A stretch of DNA of 64,000 nucleotides from assembly GCA_947044365.1 (NCBI GenBank), contig OX345649.1, forward strand, positions 4,485,905 to 4,549,904, written 5' to 3'. Below are positions 29,501-44,500 of this stretch, piece by piece. Within the stretch, counting starts at the first letter, position 1. Each line of letters starts with the position of its first letter. Origin of the DNA: Petrosia ficiformis. Its lineage: Eukaryota > Porifera > Demospongiae > Haplosclerida > Petrosiidae. A model generated the notes under the pieces. It had not been told where the DNA came from and did not search any database. It saw nothing but the letters and a program-made list of their open reading frames with translations. A program made the position numbers and the translations under genes.

Positions 29501-32500
29501 CAATTGTACTAACTAGTTAATTCATCATTTTAAAAGCTTTATTTCATAAACGAATATTTGATGATGATATTAAGTATGATTATAATTATCCTTCAAAACA
29601 TTATGTAATAACGTATTTACAGTGATGATGTAACTTTTTTCTCTGTGTAGCTCCCCCTCAAATCATTGTTCCAGTTAAAAATATAAATGGTACTGCTGGA
29701 GGTAATATCACACTGCAGTGTTCAGCATTTGGTTATCCTGTACCTTCCATAACATGGTTAAAAGAGGGCTCACCTCTTCAACCATCTTACACAGTCCAGA
29801 TAGAATCCCACGAGTATATCAATAATACTGTTACTAGTACTTTATCATTATCTGATCTTCATGATGGTGATACTTCTAACTATACTTGTCAAGCTGACAA
29901 TACTTTAGCACAATATGTAGAAGTAATTGGACAAAAAGCTTCATTACTTGTTCTCTGTGAGTTAATGTGTGAATTGTCTATATTCTGTGTGTGTGTCCAT
30001 GTCTGTTTATATGTTCTCTATCGTGATATAATTATGTTACTATACTGTATACACGTAATGTATATATCCCATCCTTCATTCCAGATCCTCCTAATGTGAC
30101 TGTGTCTTCACTCTTCATTCTTCTCAATGAGACTGATTCATTCTCCATCACTTGTACTTCATCTGGTATACCTTTACCAAGTCTAACATGGTCACATGCC
30201 ACTAACATATCACTGCTACCTTCTGGTTTCAATCCTATACCTGATAATGTGGTTGTTATGGTAACAATAGAGAACAGTGGAAGCATAGTTAAGTCTGTTT
30301 TGAGTGTTCCTATAGCAGCTAAATCACATGAAGGGGTTTATAAATGTAAAGGAGAAAATGGAGTAATGAATCTCTTAGGAACACCTGAAGAGATTGAAAG
30401 TGTTGTTACTGTGCAAGGTATGTTTGAATTATCTATCTGTCTTTGTAATTGCTCGGTTGGTAATTATATTATATTTATTTACTAGTTCCTCCAATGGTAT
30501 TTATAAATGGACAAGAATCTGTGATATCTGTTCTTAATTTCTCTCAAACTCTATCATTCACAATAAAGAATGCCTCACCTCCTGTTGTGTACGACGATAT
30601 AAGATGGAGTTTTAAAAATTCCAGTGGAATATTCAAAACAATTACATCCGATAGCAATCCTCGTTACCACTTCTCACCTGATCTGCTCACCCTAACAATA
30701 ACTGATATTGCCATTTCTGATGAGGGAGAGTATAAATTAACAGTTCATAATGCAGCTGGAATTGATGAAGAAACTATTACAGTTGATGTAGATGGTAAGT
30801 TACAGTCATTATGGCATGTACATAACATGAAATTTCAATTAAAATTCTCATTTCCTCTCTTTGCACTACACTGTACATATGTTATTAATCCTCACTTTAT
30901 AGTTCCAGCTGTCATCACCGAAGCTCCTACAGATCTTAAACTATTGTTAGGAACTAAAGCTGTATTTATTTGTGTTGCTGAGTCTGAACCTCTCCATAAC
31001 ACAACATGGTTTTTTAATGGATCTTTGATAACCAACGCTAGTAGGTATTCTATTGTACAAAGTGGAGGAGAGAGTGTACTAAGTGTAGATGATGTGAGAC
31101 TAAGTGATGCTGGAGTATACACATGTGTGGTGAAGAATGAATATAATGTTGATGATTCAGCTGGTATATTAGAAGTTCAAGGTAATCATTGGGGGAGGTA
31201 CTATGAGTAGGCTGAATAATGAGTATGAGTAGATGATTTCAACTTCTTGTGAATATTTCACTACATTTTTCTGTTCAATGCATAGTATGTCATTATTTCA
31301 TAACTAAAGTCTATTCACATTCACGATGACCTCAAAATTATGATGTGATGACTTTATATGTAAGATATAGTGCAGTTTAATGTCATAAGGTTAATACATG
31401 ATTATAGTGTAGCCCAATAATGAAATAATGACATACATGTACACAAGAAAGAATGGGAAGGATAGTTATATGAAAATAGTGCAGATGAAATCATTCCAAA
31501 CTAAAGTTATCAGCATTTTGCTGAGATCACGGTGAACGTAAATGACCTTTACTTATACATGTATGTATGTTATTGAATTATGAAATACCATATTTCATAC
31601 AATAGAGATACATATATTTCTTCTCTATGTGTAGCTCCACCTCAGATCATTGTTCCAGTTAAAAATATAAATGGTACTGCTGGAGGTAATATCACACTGC
31701 AGTGTTCAGCATTTGGTTATCCTGTACCTTCCATAACATGGTTAAAAGAGGGCTCACCTCTTCAACCATCTTACACAGTTCAGATAGAGTCTCACAAGTA
31801 TATCAATAATACTGTTACTAGTACTTTATCATTATCTGATCTTCATGATGGTGATACTTCTAACTATGCTTGTCAAGCTAACAATACTTTAGCACAATAT
31901 GTAGAAGTAATTGGACAAGAAGCTTCATTACTTGTTCTCTGTGAGTTAATGTGTGAATTGTCTATATTCTGTGTGTGTGTCCATGTCTGTTTATATGTTC
32001 TATCGTGATATATGTTACTATACTGTATACACATAATGTCCATCCTTCATTCCAGATCCTCCTAATGTGACTGTGTCTTCACTCTTCATTCTTCTCAATG
32101 AGACTGATTCATTCTCCATCACTTGTACTTCATCTGGTATACCTTTACCAAGTCTAACATGGTCACATGCCACTAACATATCACTGCTACCTTCTGGTTT
32201 CAATCCTATACCTGATGATGTGGTTGTTATGGTAACAATAGAGAACAGTGAAAGCATAGTTAAGTCTGTTTTGAGTGTTCCTATAGCAGCTAAATCACAT
32301 GAAGGGGTTTATAAATGTAAAGGAGAAAATGGAGTAATGAATCTCTTAGGAACACCTGAAGAGATTGAAAGTGTTGTTACTGTGCAAGGTATGTTTGAAT
32401 TATCTATCTGTCTTTGTAATTGCTCGGTTGGTAATTATATTATATTTATTTACTAGTTCCTCCAATGGTATTTATAAATGGACAAGAATTTGTGATATCT

Positions 32501-35500
32501 GTTCTTAATTTCTCTCAAACTCTATCATTCACAATAAAGAATGCCTCACCTCCTGTTGTGTACGACGATATAAGATGGAGTTTTAAAAATTCCAGTGGAA
32601 TATTCAAAACAATTACATCTGATAGCAATCCTCGTTACCACTTCTCACCTGATCTGCTCACCCTAACAATAACTGATATTGCCATTTCTGATGAGGGAGA
32701 GTATAAATTAACAGTTCATAATGCAGCTGGAATTGATGAAGAAACTATTACAGTTGATGTAGATGGTAAGTTACAGTCATTATGGCATGTACATGTATAA
32801 TGTGAAATTTCAATTAAAATTCTCATTTCCTCTCTTTACACTACACTGTACATATGTTATTAATCCTCACTTTATAGTTCCGGCTGTCATCACCGAAGCT
32901 CCTACAGATCTTAAACTATTGTTAGGAACTAAAGCTGTATTTATTTGTGTTGCTGAGTCTGAACCTCTCCATAACACAACATGGTTTTTTAATGGATCTT
33001 TGATAACCAACGCCAGTAGGTATTCTATTGTACAAAGTGGAGAAGAGAGTGTACTAAGTGTAGATGATGTGAGACTAAGTGATGCTGGAGTATACGCATG
33101 TGTGGTGAAGAATGAATATAATGTTGATGATTCAGCTGGTACTTTAGAAGTTCAAGGTAATTAATGAGGGGGATACTGGGAGTAGGCTGAATAATATATG
33201 AGAGTAGATTATTTCAACTTCTTGTGACTATGTCACTAGACTTTTGTGTTCAGTGTATAATATGTCATAACTGAATGATTCAACTAAAGTCTGTTCACAT
33301 TCACAATAGCCTCAAAATTAGGATATGATGACTTTATAGTGTATAGTTTAATGTTATAAGGATTACACTGTGACTCAATAATGTAATAATGGATTGAAAG
33401 TTGACATTTAAAAAGAAAAACTAGAAGGACAATTATATGAAAAAGGTACAGGTAAAAAGATTTTTGGTCAAACTGAGGTCACAGTGAACGTGAATGACCT
33501 TTACTTATACATGTATGTTATTGACTTATGAAATACATGTACCATATTTCACATAATAGAGATATTTCTTCTTTATGTAGCTCCCCCTCAGATCATTGGT
33601 TCAGTTCAAAATATAAATGGTACTGCTGGAGGTAATATCACACTGCAGTGTTCAGCATTTGGTTATCCTGTACCTTCCATAACATGGTTAAAAGAGGGCT
33701 CACCTCTTCAACCATCTTACACAGTCCAGATAGAATCTCATGAGTATATTAATAATACTGTTACTAGTACTTTATCATTATCTGATCTTCATGATGGTGA
33801 TACTTCTAACTATGCTTGTCAAGCTAATAATACTTTAGCACAATATGTAGAAGTAATTGGACAAGAAGCTTCATTACTTGTTCTCTGTGAGTCAGATGTT
33901 TTGTATTCTATTTGTTTGTCTCCATGTCTTATTGTCTGTTAAATGTTGTTTCCTGGCTAGCTGATCAGTATTCATACTATACATAATGTATATATCCCAT
34001 CCTTCATTCCAGATCCTCCTAATGTGACTGTGTCTTCACTCTCCATTCTTCTCAATGAGTCTGATTCGTTCTCTATCACTTGTACTTCATCTGGTATACC
34101 TTTACCAAGTCTAACATGGTCACATGCCACTAACATATCACTGCTACCTTCTGGTTTCAATCCTATACCTGATGATGTGGTTGTTATGGTAACAATAGAG
34201 AACAGTGGAAGCATAGTTAAGTCTGTTTTGAGTGTTCCTATAGCAACTAAATCACATGAAGGGGTTTATAAATGTGAAGGAGAAAATGGAGTAATGAATC
34301 TCTTAGGAACACCTGAAGAGATTGAAAGTGTTGTTACTGTGCAAGGTATGTTTGAATTATCTATCTGTCTGTCTTTCAAATACTTGAATGGACTGAAATT
34401 AACTGTTAAAAGGCTCAGTAGCTTATTATGAATACATGTCTTTTTAACTGTCTGGACATTCCATGTAATTTTTTTTCATTTCAATAATGTCTACATTTTA
34501 TATGTATCCTTATTCTTCACAGTTAAACCAACTTTATCAACAATGGAATATAATCATGACAGTCTTGTTGATAGTAACTATACCTTCTCAATCAGAATCT
34601 CTAATAATCCCTTCCCTCCTATCACTACTGATGGTATCAGATGGCTCCTTAATGGGATGGAGTTTTCAACTAACGATGATACTCACTATGAGTTAGTATT
34701 GAGTAAATCTACTATAGAACTCAATATCAAAGCAGTAGTTGTTGCCGATGGAGGGATTTATACTCTTATTGTTGGTAATACAGCTGGTAATACTTATCTG
34801 TCTTTGACTTTAACTGTTTATGGTAAGCAATGGAAAACGAATGCTTGCATGTTATTTGTTTTAGGGATATGCAATATGCTTTACTTTTAAATTGTATGCT
34901 GATTGAACATTGTTGACCAAATGTCATGTACCACTGATGCACTACTTCACCCTTAATATTTATTCTTGGCATATCTACATTGTTGTATTTTTCTTTCTTT
35001 CTGCTTGTCATATTACTTCTCTTCTTTCAGCTTCTCCTAGCATCAGTAATGCTATCATTCCTCCATTAACTCCTCTACTGTTACCACATGCAACCTCCAT
35101 GAAATTTGAATGTATAGTGGATGGTATACCACCTCCAATAGTGTCCTGGCTTTTTAATGAGTCACTCATTTTGGTAAGTGAATTAATACAACAAAGGGGT
35201 TTTGGTTTTAGTATAAGAACCAGTGTGAGGGATCTTGTTATAGGAACCAGTGATAAAGTTTATTATTAATGCTTATTTGTTATAGGGTCTGAGTATAATA
35301 AACTATAAATAGTTTAACCAAACTCAACAGCCATTAATTTATAATTTACTTCTTCATCTCCTTGCTTTCTAGCCTCATTTGAGCAGAACATTCGATATTT
35401 ACGCTGAAAATGCAACAAACTTTAGGACTGGTGTCCCTGCACATAAGAGTGTGCTAATGGCTACTAGTCTCAAGGAGAACAACAATGGCAGTTATGCTTG

Positions 35501-38500
35501 TAAGGCCAGCAATAATAATGGTAGTATTGTAATGGAAAGACCTTACCACATTAAAGTAATACCAGGTGAGTTGTTTATTAATTTACAACTTCATACTTCG
35601 TAGTTTACATCTTCCTTCAATTTGTTCCCTGTGTTACTAAACACTATAGAATATATCAACTATTGTGAAGATAAGCCTTGTGAAAATGGAGGTGTTTGTG
35701 CTAATGAACGATCTTCTTTTATTTGCACATGTCCTGAGGGTTGGACAGGACTTTCATGTTCAGAAGGTACACATGTACTTTTAATTTCATTACTCACATT
35801 ATAGCTTACTAACTGTTCTTGGTATAACATATTTCTAACTGTTCATTTATTCACACCATTGTGTAGTATTCGTTACTTTTTCTATTCATTCATACATGTA
35901 TCCCCATTTATTCACCCATCCATTCTTTTATAATACAGTGATAAATTTCTTTGTCTATACCCACACGTACATCATCCATTCATGTATTTGTGCATTCATC
36001 TATCTTTCCATTCATCAATTCATTCTCTATACTTCCATATTTGTCTCCTTTTACTTTCTCCTCATAGTTGCTGTTGACCGTTCTGCTCCAATAATCATCT
36101 ACCCTCCTGAAACAACTTATGTACCACTATATTCTAAAGTAAATCTATCCTGTGTTGCTACCGGTTACCCTCAACCAGTCATCACATGGTATAAGGATGA
36201 TGAACGAATTGATAATGCCATTACACCTTTTTACATAATTGAAGCACTCACTCTTGATACACGAGGACGCTATAGTTGCTCTGCTTCAAATGAGGAAGGA
36301 ATGGATGAATCAGATAAAGCTTACATCAAGATAAAAGGTGACTTTAATATTTACTGGAATAAAATTACTGTTGTGGAGGTATTTTTTATAGAAAGCTATT
36401 TAGTTTGGTTAACTGTCCACATACATAGAAATGTAGTTGTAATTGCCAAAGGGAAGATAGATTAATTGTACTAAAGTCTGTTCACATTCACGATGACCTC
36501 AAAATTAGGATGTGTTGACTTTTTATGTAATATAGTGTATAGTTTAATGTCGTAAGATTAATACATGATTATATAGTCAGGCGTGACCTGACCCTTGCGT
36601 TTAAGTTTACAAAGGGTCAGGACCACAGCGTATACTGAAGTTGTGCAGAAATTCTGCAGTAGACAGGAAGTGACGTCATAACGATTAATATAACTAGTAA
36701 TAAAAATATGGAAGTCTCGATGGAAGTAGTAGATGATTTTGCCAAGCCATTAGGTTATACTTTAAAAGAAGAGCAAAGGAAGGTATTATGTAGCTTTGTT
36801 GGCGGTGAGGAAGTCTTTGCTGCTCTGCCCACTGGTTTATACTTTATAGCAATCTTTGTGTTACAAGTGCTTGCCATTTATCTTTGATAGTCCCAGAACT
36901 GATGGATTGGAGTCTGGCAAGTCGAGCCCCACCCAAAGCCATATAAATGTGGCACAAGTTCAGTATACGCTGCGGTCCTGACCCTTCGTAAACGCAAGGA
37001 TCAGGCCACGCCTGATTAATGATTATACTGTAATAATGAAGCTGAAATTTGACATAAACAACAAAAAAAAACAGGAAGAATAATTATATGAAAATGGTAG
37101 GGTAAAAAGATCGTTGGCAATTACATACTAAAGTTATGAACATTTTTCTAAGGTCATGGTGAAAGTGAATGACCTTCAATCATGAAGTGTATTTATAATT
37201 ATGTATGAACAATAATTATTATTTTGTTACATATCATGTATTCATTAACCAGTATTGGTTTATATAATCATTATACAAGAATTTTATCATTTTTTTTTCA
37301 TTCTGTTAGGTTTGATTCAATACATGGCTTCTTTAAACTTGACCAAAGGATATGTTGAGGAATTCATAAAGTCAGAAAGGCAGCAAAAGCGAAGACAAGT
37401 TGCAGATGAAGACTTTACTGCCACCTCAGATAGACTGAATAGATTAATATCCATTGTAAGTTTGGGCTTGTGACTTAAAAGTATAGTACTGCAGCAATAA
37501 TAGTAATGACTGTAGTGAATTTGCCCTTCCAAAATCAGATTAGGATATTGTAGATGCAATACAGAGCTCGATTCCACATAAAATGCAAACAGATGCAAAG
37601 TATTGCATCACTATTTCCAAGAAATGGAGACTTTGCATACAAGATATTGTGCCACATTTAGTAATTTCCCAAGATAAGAAAAGATGATTGTCTCTCTTGG
37701 GATATTATTGAGATTATACGGAGTTCCCACCTAATTCAGTGTATCTTTCAGGTATCTAAGTGAACATGTAGAAATCTGCAATCGAGCAATCTCATTGGTT
37801 GATTTAACTACTGCATATTCTAATGATCTGTTATACATACACCTTTACATCAATATATATAGTACATGTATATTGATTTGTATGTATACATTTTTAGATC
37901 AATACTAAAGTACTAGATCAACTGTCCATTGAAGGTGTAATGTTCTTACCAGTTGCACTACATGAATCAACTGAAGTAGAGTATGTCTTTGGATCTATTT
38001 TAATTACTCTTCATACATCCATCCATCTATCCATCCATCCATTCATATATCCATCCATCTATCCATCCATCCATCCATCCATCCATCCATCCATCCATCC
38101 ATTCATCCATCCATTCATATATCCATCCATCCATCCATCCATCCATCCATCCATCCATTCATCCATCCATTCATCTATCCATTCCTCATGATCCTTCTCA
38201 GGTCACTTCTTGATCCAATACCACTTATTATAACCCTGGTAGCTGAAAATGGAGGAAGTGCTGCTTTACTTGCTGCTGTAATTGAACAACTTAGAAGAAT
38301 TGCATTATTATTGGATCCAAATCTACCAAATTCAGCCATTGTAATGGATATTGTACGATTTGGTTAGTAGTATGTCATAATGAGATTTTTAGTCTATACA
38401 CTTTCAATTGACTATAGAAGTTAATGTAAACCTCAAAGCAAGTTGATACATGTGTATATATATATATATATAACTTGGAGTGTATTAACAATATCAGACC

Positions 38501-41500
38501 TGAACCCCGAGATAGCAGGTCTAATGTTGCTGACATGCTACATATAATATATTTTATAGCCTACCATCAAAGGAAATTACCTGATAGCTACACAGACTAT
38601 TATCTGACTATATTCAGATTGGTCTATATGTGTATATAAACATGCTGACTTGCATGGAAGTTTGGAAACAACATTACCCTCAGGCCACATATCTATCTTA
38701 TCCACACATTACACGTATATATATATTATGTATTTATTTTCAGATGGATGTGTTGCAGAGAACACTAGAAATCCATCACCAGATAATGATACTAGTTTGG
38801 ACTTCATTTTGCAGTGGCCTGAGACAGACATTGGGCAGACAAGTGTCTTAAGGTAGTCTGTTCGTTAGATGTGTAGATGTGAATATTATTGTTATATTTT
38901 TTAATTTGACAGGTGCCCTTGTGGTCCAGAGGGATTTGATATAGGTGTGACAAGGGAAGCAAGACGTCAATGTATTGGAAATTTTGAGGATGGAGCTATT
39001 TGGGGTGTTGATGATGACACGGAGTGCCAGTTTTCTGTCTCTGCAAGAAAACTATGCAATCTAGCTCTAGTATGTGTTGCATTATTCATAATGTAATAAA
39101 TTATTTGTGATGTGCGTGTGTTATGAATTGATATAAATTTACACATAGTTTGGAAGGAGAGATTGGAAGAGAAACACCAACTGTGCATTGCTAATATTCT
39201 TTCTTCTTTATCATTTATTTAATTTACTAGTTAGAGGAACCGGATGAACAGGTAGATGGTCTAAACGATATCACCAGTGAGACAGAAGCCATAGGATCTT
39301 TGGAAGTGACTATCTCTACAGTTTTTGTTGAGGATCTCTCTACTGATGTTGGAGGAGATGAAATTGTGAGTATTCCCTCGGTCTTTAATCTATACCTATA
39401 ATTAGGTATATATTCACAAAAAATGTTTGCTGTCCACAAATTAAGTTCTGAGAAGTAAACAATAAAGTTCAATAATAATGAATAAAATTAATGCGATTCA
39501 TTCTTTAGAGAATGTAGAAAATAAAATTAATTGTAAAACTCCGATTAATTAGTTTTAGATTTATTACATGTGAGGTTGTTTCAATCTGGAAACATGTTCA
39601 TAACTTTAGTTCGGAATGTCCATCAGTACCTGTACCATTTTCATCCTTCCTGTTATTGTATGTGTATATCATTTTACAATCCATGGAGTGCAGTTAGTAT
39701 TAATCTGGTTTATGACATAAATTTATCACATCCTAAATTATGAGTCATTGTAAATGTGAATTTTATTCAATGTGGTCTTGTATTACAAACTTATAAATTA
39801 CTGGTATATGTTCCTCTAAACCAAAGTTAATGGTATAAGAGAAGGAATGATCTTCACTGTAGTTATGAACTATTAACAGATAGAATCAAAAAATAAAAAT
39901 TTAGGAGAGTAGAACTGCTCTCTGAGGAGGGATTCATAGTTCTCTTCAATTTCAGTTATCAGGGACTTATCTAAATGTTGTTGACAATCTTTTAAGTGTC
40001 AATGAAGAAGCTATTATAGAAAGTAATGAAGAAGCAAGAACTGCAGGAAGGTAACTGAACCAGGCTCTATACTATCTTTAACCTATCTGTCTATCTATCT
40101 ATAATTTATATAATTTATAATATATATATATATAAATGTGTATCTGTTTACATATATTATTTACTATTTACCTGCACGTGTGATGATAATTATTATTATT
40201 GTTCTTGTTACTTTTTTGTGTTTAGAATTCTGAAGTCATTTGAACAGGTTGCCATGGAGTATCCTATACCAGAAAACACAACAGATCCTATTTTAGTAGT
40301 ACAAAAGAACTATGTCCTCGCTGTTCAGGAATTCAACATGACTTACAATTCAACTAACAACTTTATTTTTGGTATTAGTGAACATTTTAGTAATGGTATT
40401 GGTATAGATGGAAACTCTATACACTTTGAAAATGTAGAAGATCCAGCTGCAATAATTGAAATTCCTTCGTCTATTCTGGATGCTGTTGAAGGAGGAGAAG
40501 ATATAATACGATTTACGCATGCCATATTTGATACAGAGTCATTGTTTCTTAGACGTCGAGAGCTCCTGGAAAGGGATAGGTATCTGAAGGTTGGAAGTAC
40601 TATTATTTCTGCAAGTCTCAATAATGAAACCATTCAAGATTTGCAAGATCCTGTAATAATTACATTACGAAAGAATGAGGTGAGTATATTTGGATGGAAA
40701 TTGATTGTGACAACAACTCATAAACAGAAACAAAGGAAGATAAATTTTGACTGAGTTCCCAAGTGGTAAGACTGACTGACTGACTATTTAAAAAATGGTT
40801 TTTAAGTACTTTAGAATTGTTGGTCAATCAAACATATTGTTAAGATTTTTATCTCTTCTTAGAGCCTCAAAAATGAGACCAGAGGTTTACAGTGCTCCTT
40901 CTGGGATCCTAATGCAGATGGTGAGATAAATTTCAGCTCTATTAAAATTAATGACACCATTTTCTTTTAGATGGATATGGCAACTGGTCTGGTAAAGGAT
41001 GTTATGTGATAAATGAGACAGAAGATGAAGTGATTTGTGGTTGCAATCATCTGACAGGTTTCTGTTTAATATTGGTGAGTTATTAAGTTTGTAGGATAAA
41101 GAATGAATGTATGAATGGTAGCTAGATTAGATTGATGCATGGATGGATGGATGGATAGATGGATAAATGATGAGTAAGACATAGTGATGGATGGACTGGT
41201 GGAACACACTGTACAGTACACTGCAAAAATAAAATTGTTAAAATAACTAATGTATTGGTTAGTACAGTTGCGTGGAATAGTGGAAATTGTAATTTAATTG
41301 GTCGTGTAGATTGTTATGGATGGATATACTATACTAATAGATTTACAAAGATATTTTAATTAAATCATTTTGTATTTCCAAACCCTTCTCTATGCATCTA
41401 ATATGAGATATTAGGCATGATAATTGATTATAATTGGTACATATTATATCTTCTACGTATTTTATAATATAATTCATACAGAGTAGCTATGGTGTTAGAT

Positions 41501-44500
41501 GTATGTATCCTGAACAACCAACTAATTGTTAAATCCTTGCAACTGCACTAACCATTAATATTAATATATTATTAATATTCCATTTTTGTAGTGTACAATT
41601 TTCTAATAAAGTACAAAATGGCTTATTGAATATTTTGTCATCTACAGGATGTTGCTCCAGTCACAGAGAGTACTACTTCATCTCCACCTTATATTGAAGA
41701 AACATTAGAATATTTCTCATTCATTGGAATCTGTGTTTCCATCGTCTGTCTTGTGATAATTATTCTAACATACTTATCTGAGAGGTTTGTTTGTCTTGAC
41801 ACAGTTGTTTGTTAGAGGCTTCAGTTAATTATTTGTTTGTTTGTTTGTTTGAGATGTTTATTGGTTTGTTTGAGATATTTGTTGTTTGTTTTAGAGGTTC
41901 GTTTATTTGTTTGCTAGTTTATTGCTTGAGTATTACAAATAATTGATATTTATGTGTAATGATATATTAGTGTACAGATACCTGCAACATATTGTCACTT
42001 ATCTTCGAATACTTAAATATCCAGCTATTTTCGTATATGTAATTATATAATTATTTACTGATAACAGTGACACATAATTATAAATAATTTATAATTATTA
42101 TATGTACATTACTCAGTGGCTCTATAACTCTATATATATATATTTTATGAAATTCATTCATTTATCACAGACGTCTTCGATCAACAAACAATGCAAAACT
42201 TCTCTTCAACTTCTGTTTTGCTCTCTTGGGTCTCTATATTGTATTCATTCCAGCTGTCTTTGCCACTGAGATAATTCCCTTGTGTGTGGTTCTAAGTGCT
42301 CTTTTGCACTATTTCTTGTTTACCTCTTTGTTGGCAATGGCGTCTGAAGCAACTGTCCTATATATTGAGTTGGTCAAAGTATTCTCCACTGGTCATGAGA
42401 CACTACCAATTAAAGCTATAATTGTTACTTGGGGTATGTATCCCTCCTATAAATATGTATGTATGTATGTATGTAACTATGTATGTATATGTATTTATGT
42501 TATATGTATTTATGTATGTATGTTTTATGTATAATTATTATAACATAATTATATATATATATGTATGTATATATTATTATATATATTATATATTATATAT
42601 ATATATATATATACCAGTATATATTTATATTATATTTGTTTTTCTTTCTCTAGTAACTCCAATTTTTGTTGTTGGCCTGTCTCTAGCACCTGATTATAAA
42701 GGCTACTTTACAGAAGAATTGTAAGTACATATATGGTATAATGTAAAATTTAATCATATATGAATAGTATAAGTCATTTGTATCTGACGTTCATTTCATA
42801 ATTGTAGAATATTGCGTGGGCGTATCAAAGACACTGACAGGACATATAGAGTTGTAGACCATAGTGAAGTGAAATATTTTGATACTGCCCACCCAAATAA
42901 CCACTTTCCGCCTGAAATTAATGATCCAACAGTACTTCTAGTTTCAGAAATAAACAGAGAAGTACATAGAATAATCAGTTGATGATAATAGATCCACAGG
43001 ACAAGCATCTTCACCGGTAGCTGCTGCTCTTGAATTTCTCTGCTCCAGCCAAGTTCAAACATTCTTCATAGCCCATTCTGTGCTCTTTAGAGTGTTTGAC
43101 GGCATATACCCTTTCGACATAGACAAGAGAGTCTCAGGCTGAACAACAGTCTTGAGCGAGATTTAGGAGAGAACTGCTTTTTTCTCATCCTCCTTTTGCA
43201 GAGAAACATCAGGTCCTTTTTTCAACTTTTTGGCAGGATTTTCAATGACTATTAAAAAAAAAATAACAGAACCTTTCACGCCTCTTCTCTTCTTGACTGA
43301 CTTAAATTCACACATTGCCTGCATCATGTCATAACCTAGCTGTGGTAACAATTTTGTCAAAAGTATAGTAGCCAAATTCATAATTGTCCGTGTATTTGAT
43401 ACGCCCACACAATTGCAACAAACTAAATATTATACACCTGTGAGGGTGGTTTCGGGAATACATGTACATGCACACATAAATGCTCTTGTGCATGTATTCC
43501 CGATACCGCCCCGCATAACCTTATCATACCCCTACATTACATTACATCCATTGCCTTCACTATGACACAACAGTATGTATAATAATTATTTTGTCATTGT
43601 AATTTCACAATAATACATTATGTGTATTATAATTATCTGTAATAATTTCATCATTATAACTTCATGACATATCATGATCTTTCATGACATATTTGATGCA
43701 TAATTAGTGTTATTATTTGTGATCTTCATTATATATATATGTCTTCATCATAACTTTCATCATTGTAAATCTGTTTTCTTTTCAGCTGTAGACCTGTTGA
43801 ATGGCAGTTTTGGGTGGGGTTTATTGTACCTTTTGGTATCATATACATATACAATTGGATCATGTTTGTTATCATCGTCAGTTCCATCTGTAAACAACAA
43901 ATTAAAATGAAAAATGAAACTGGTAACCAAAGTTTGAGAGTTAGTTATAAGAAGCAGGCAGTTATGCTTATAACACTGAGTATTCTATTTGGTCTTGGTT
44001 GGGGTATTGGTCTTTTGGGAACTAACAGTCTGGAGGTACAGTGGTTACGTTACGGATTCCAAATTGTTTTTATAACACTGACAGCTTTTCAAGGATTGTT
44101 TATTTTTATACTATATGGTTTAAGATTACAGCAGATCAGAAAGGTTTGGAAGAAGTGGTTTTACATAATGACTAACCAACATGTGAAGGCTGCACAATAT
44201 GACATATCATCATCACTTCAGCAAAGTACTCGTTCAACTAAATTAAACCAAAAAGTACAATTAGGATCATTTGGGGATGATTCAGGAAAGGTTGAGCTGA
44301 AAGCATATACATCATACAGAACAGTTTCACCTTACTTCAGTACACGACCTGAGAGTCCTCCAATTGACCATTTCTCAAGTCCTGTATCTCAAGACAGTGA
44401 TGGACCGATTACTGAGTTGACTGTAAAGAGAATCTTAGGAGCAGAAACAGTAGAAACCTTTAAGCCATTTCAAAGGAATGAAGAAGTTGACATTGATAGC

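Noticed and set aside
30032..30286. Minus-strand ORFs repeated opposite each C exon (and 76-codon ones opposite each A exon)
   Set aside because: They recur only because the sense exons are duplicated; they are antisense shadows of the Ig modules.
34487..34696. Plus-strand ORF over the E exon (also 59007-59201)
   Set aside because: Wrong frame; the frame with IRWLLNG and IYTLIVGN is the Ig-like one.
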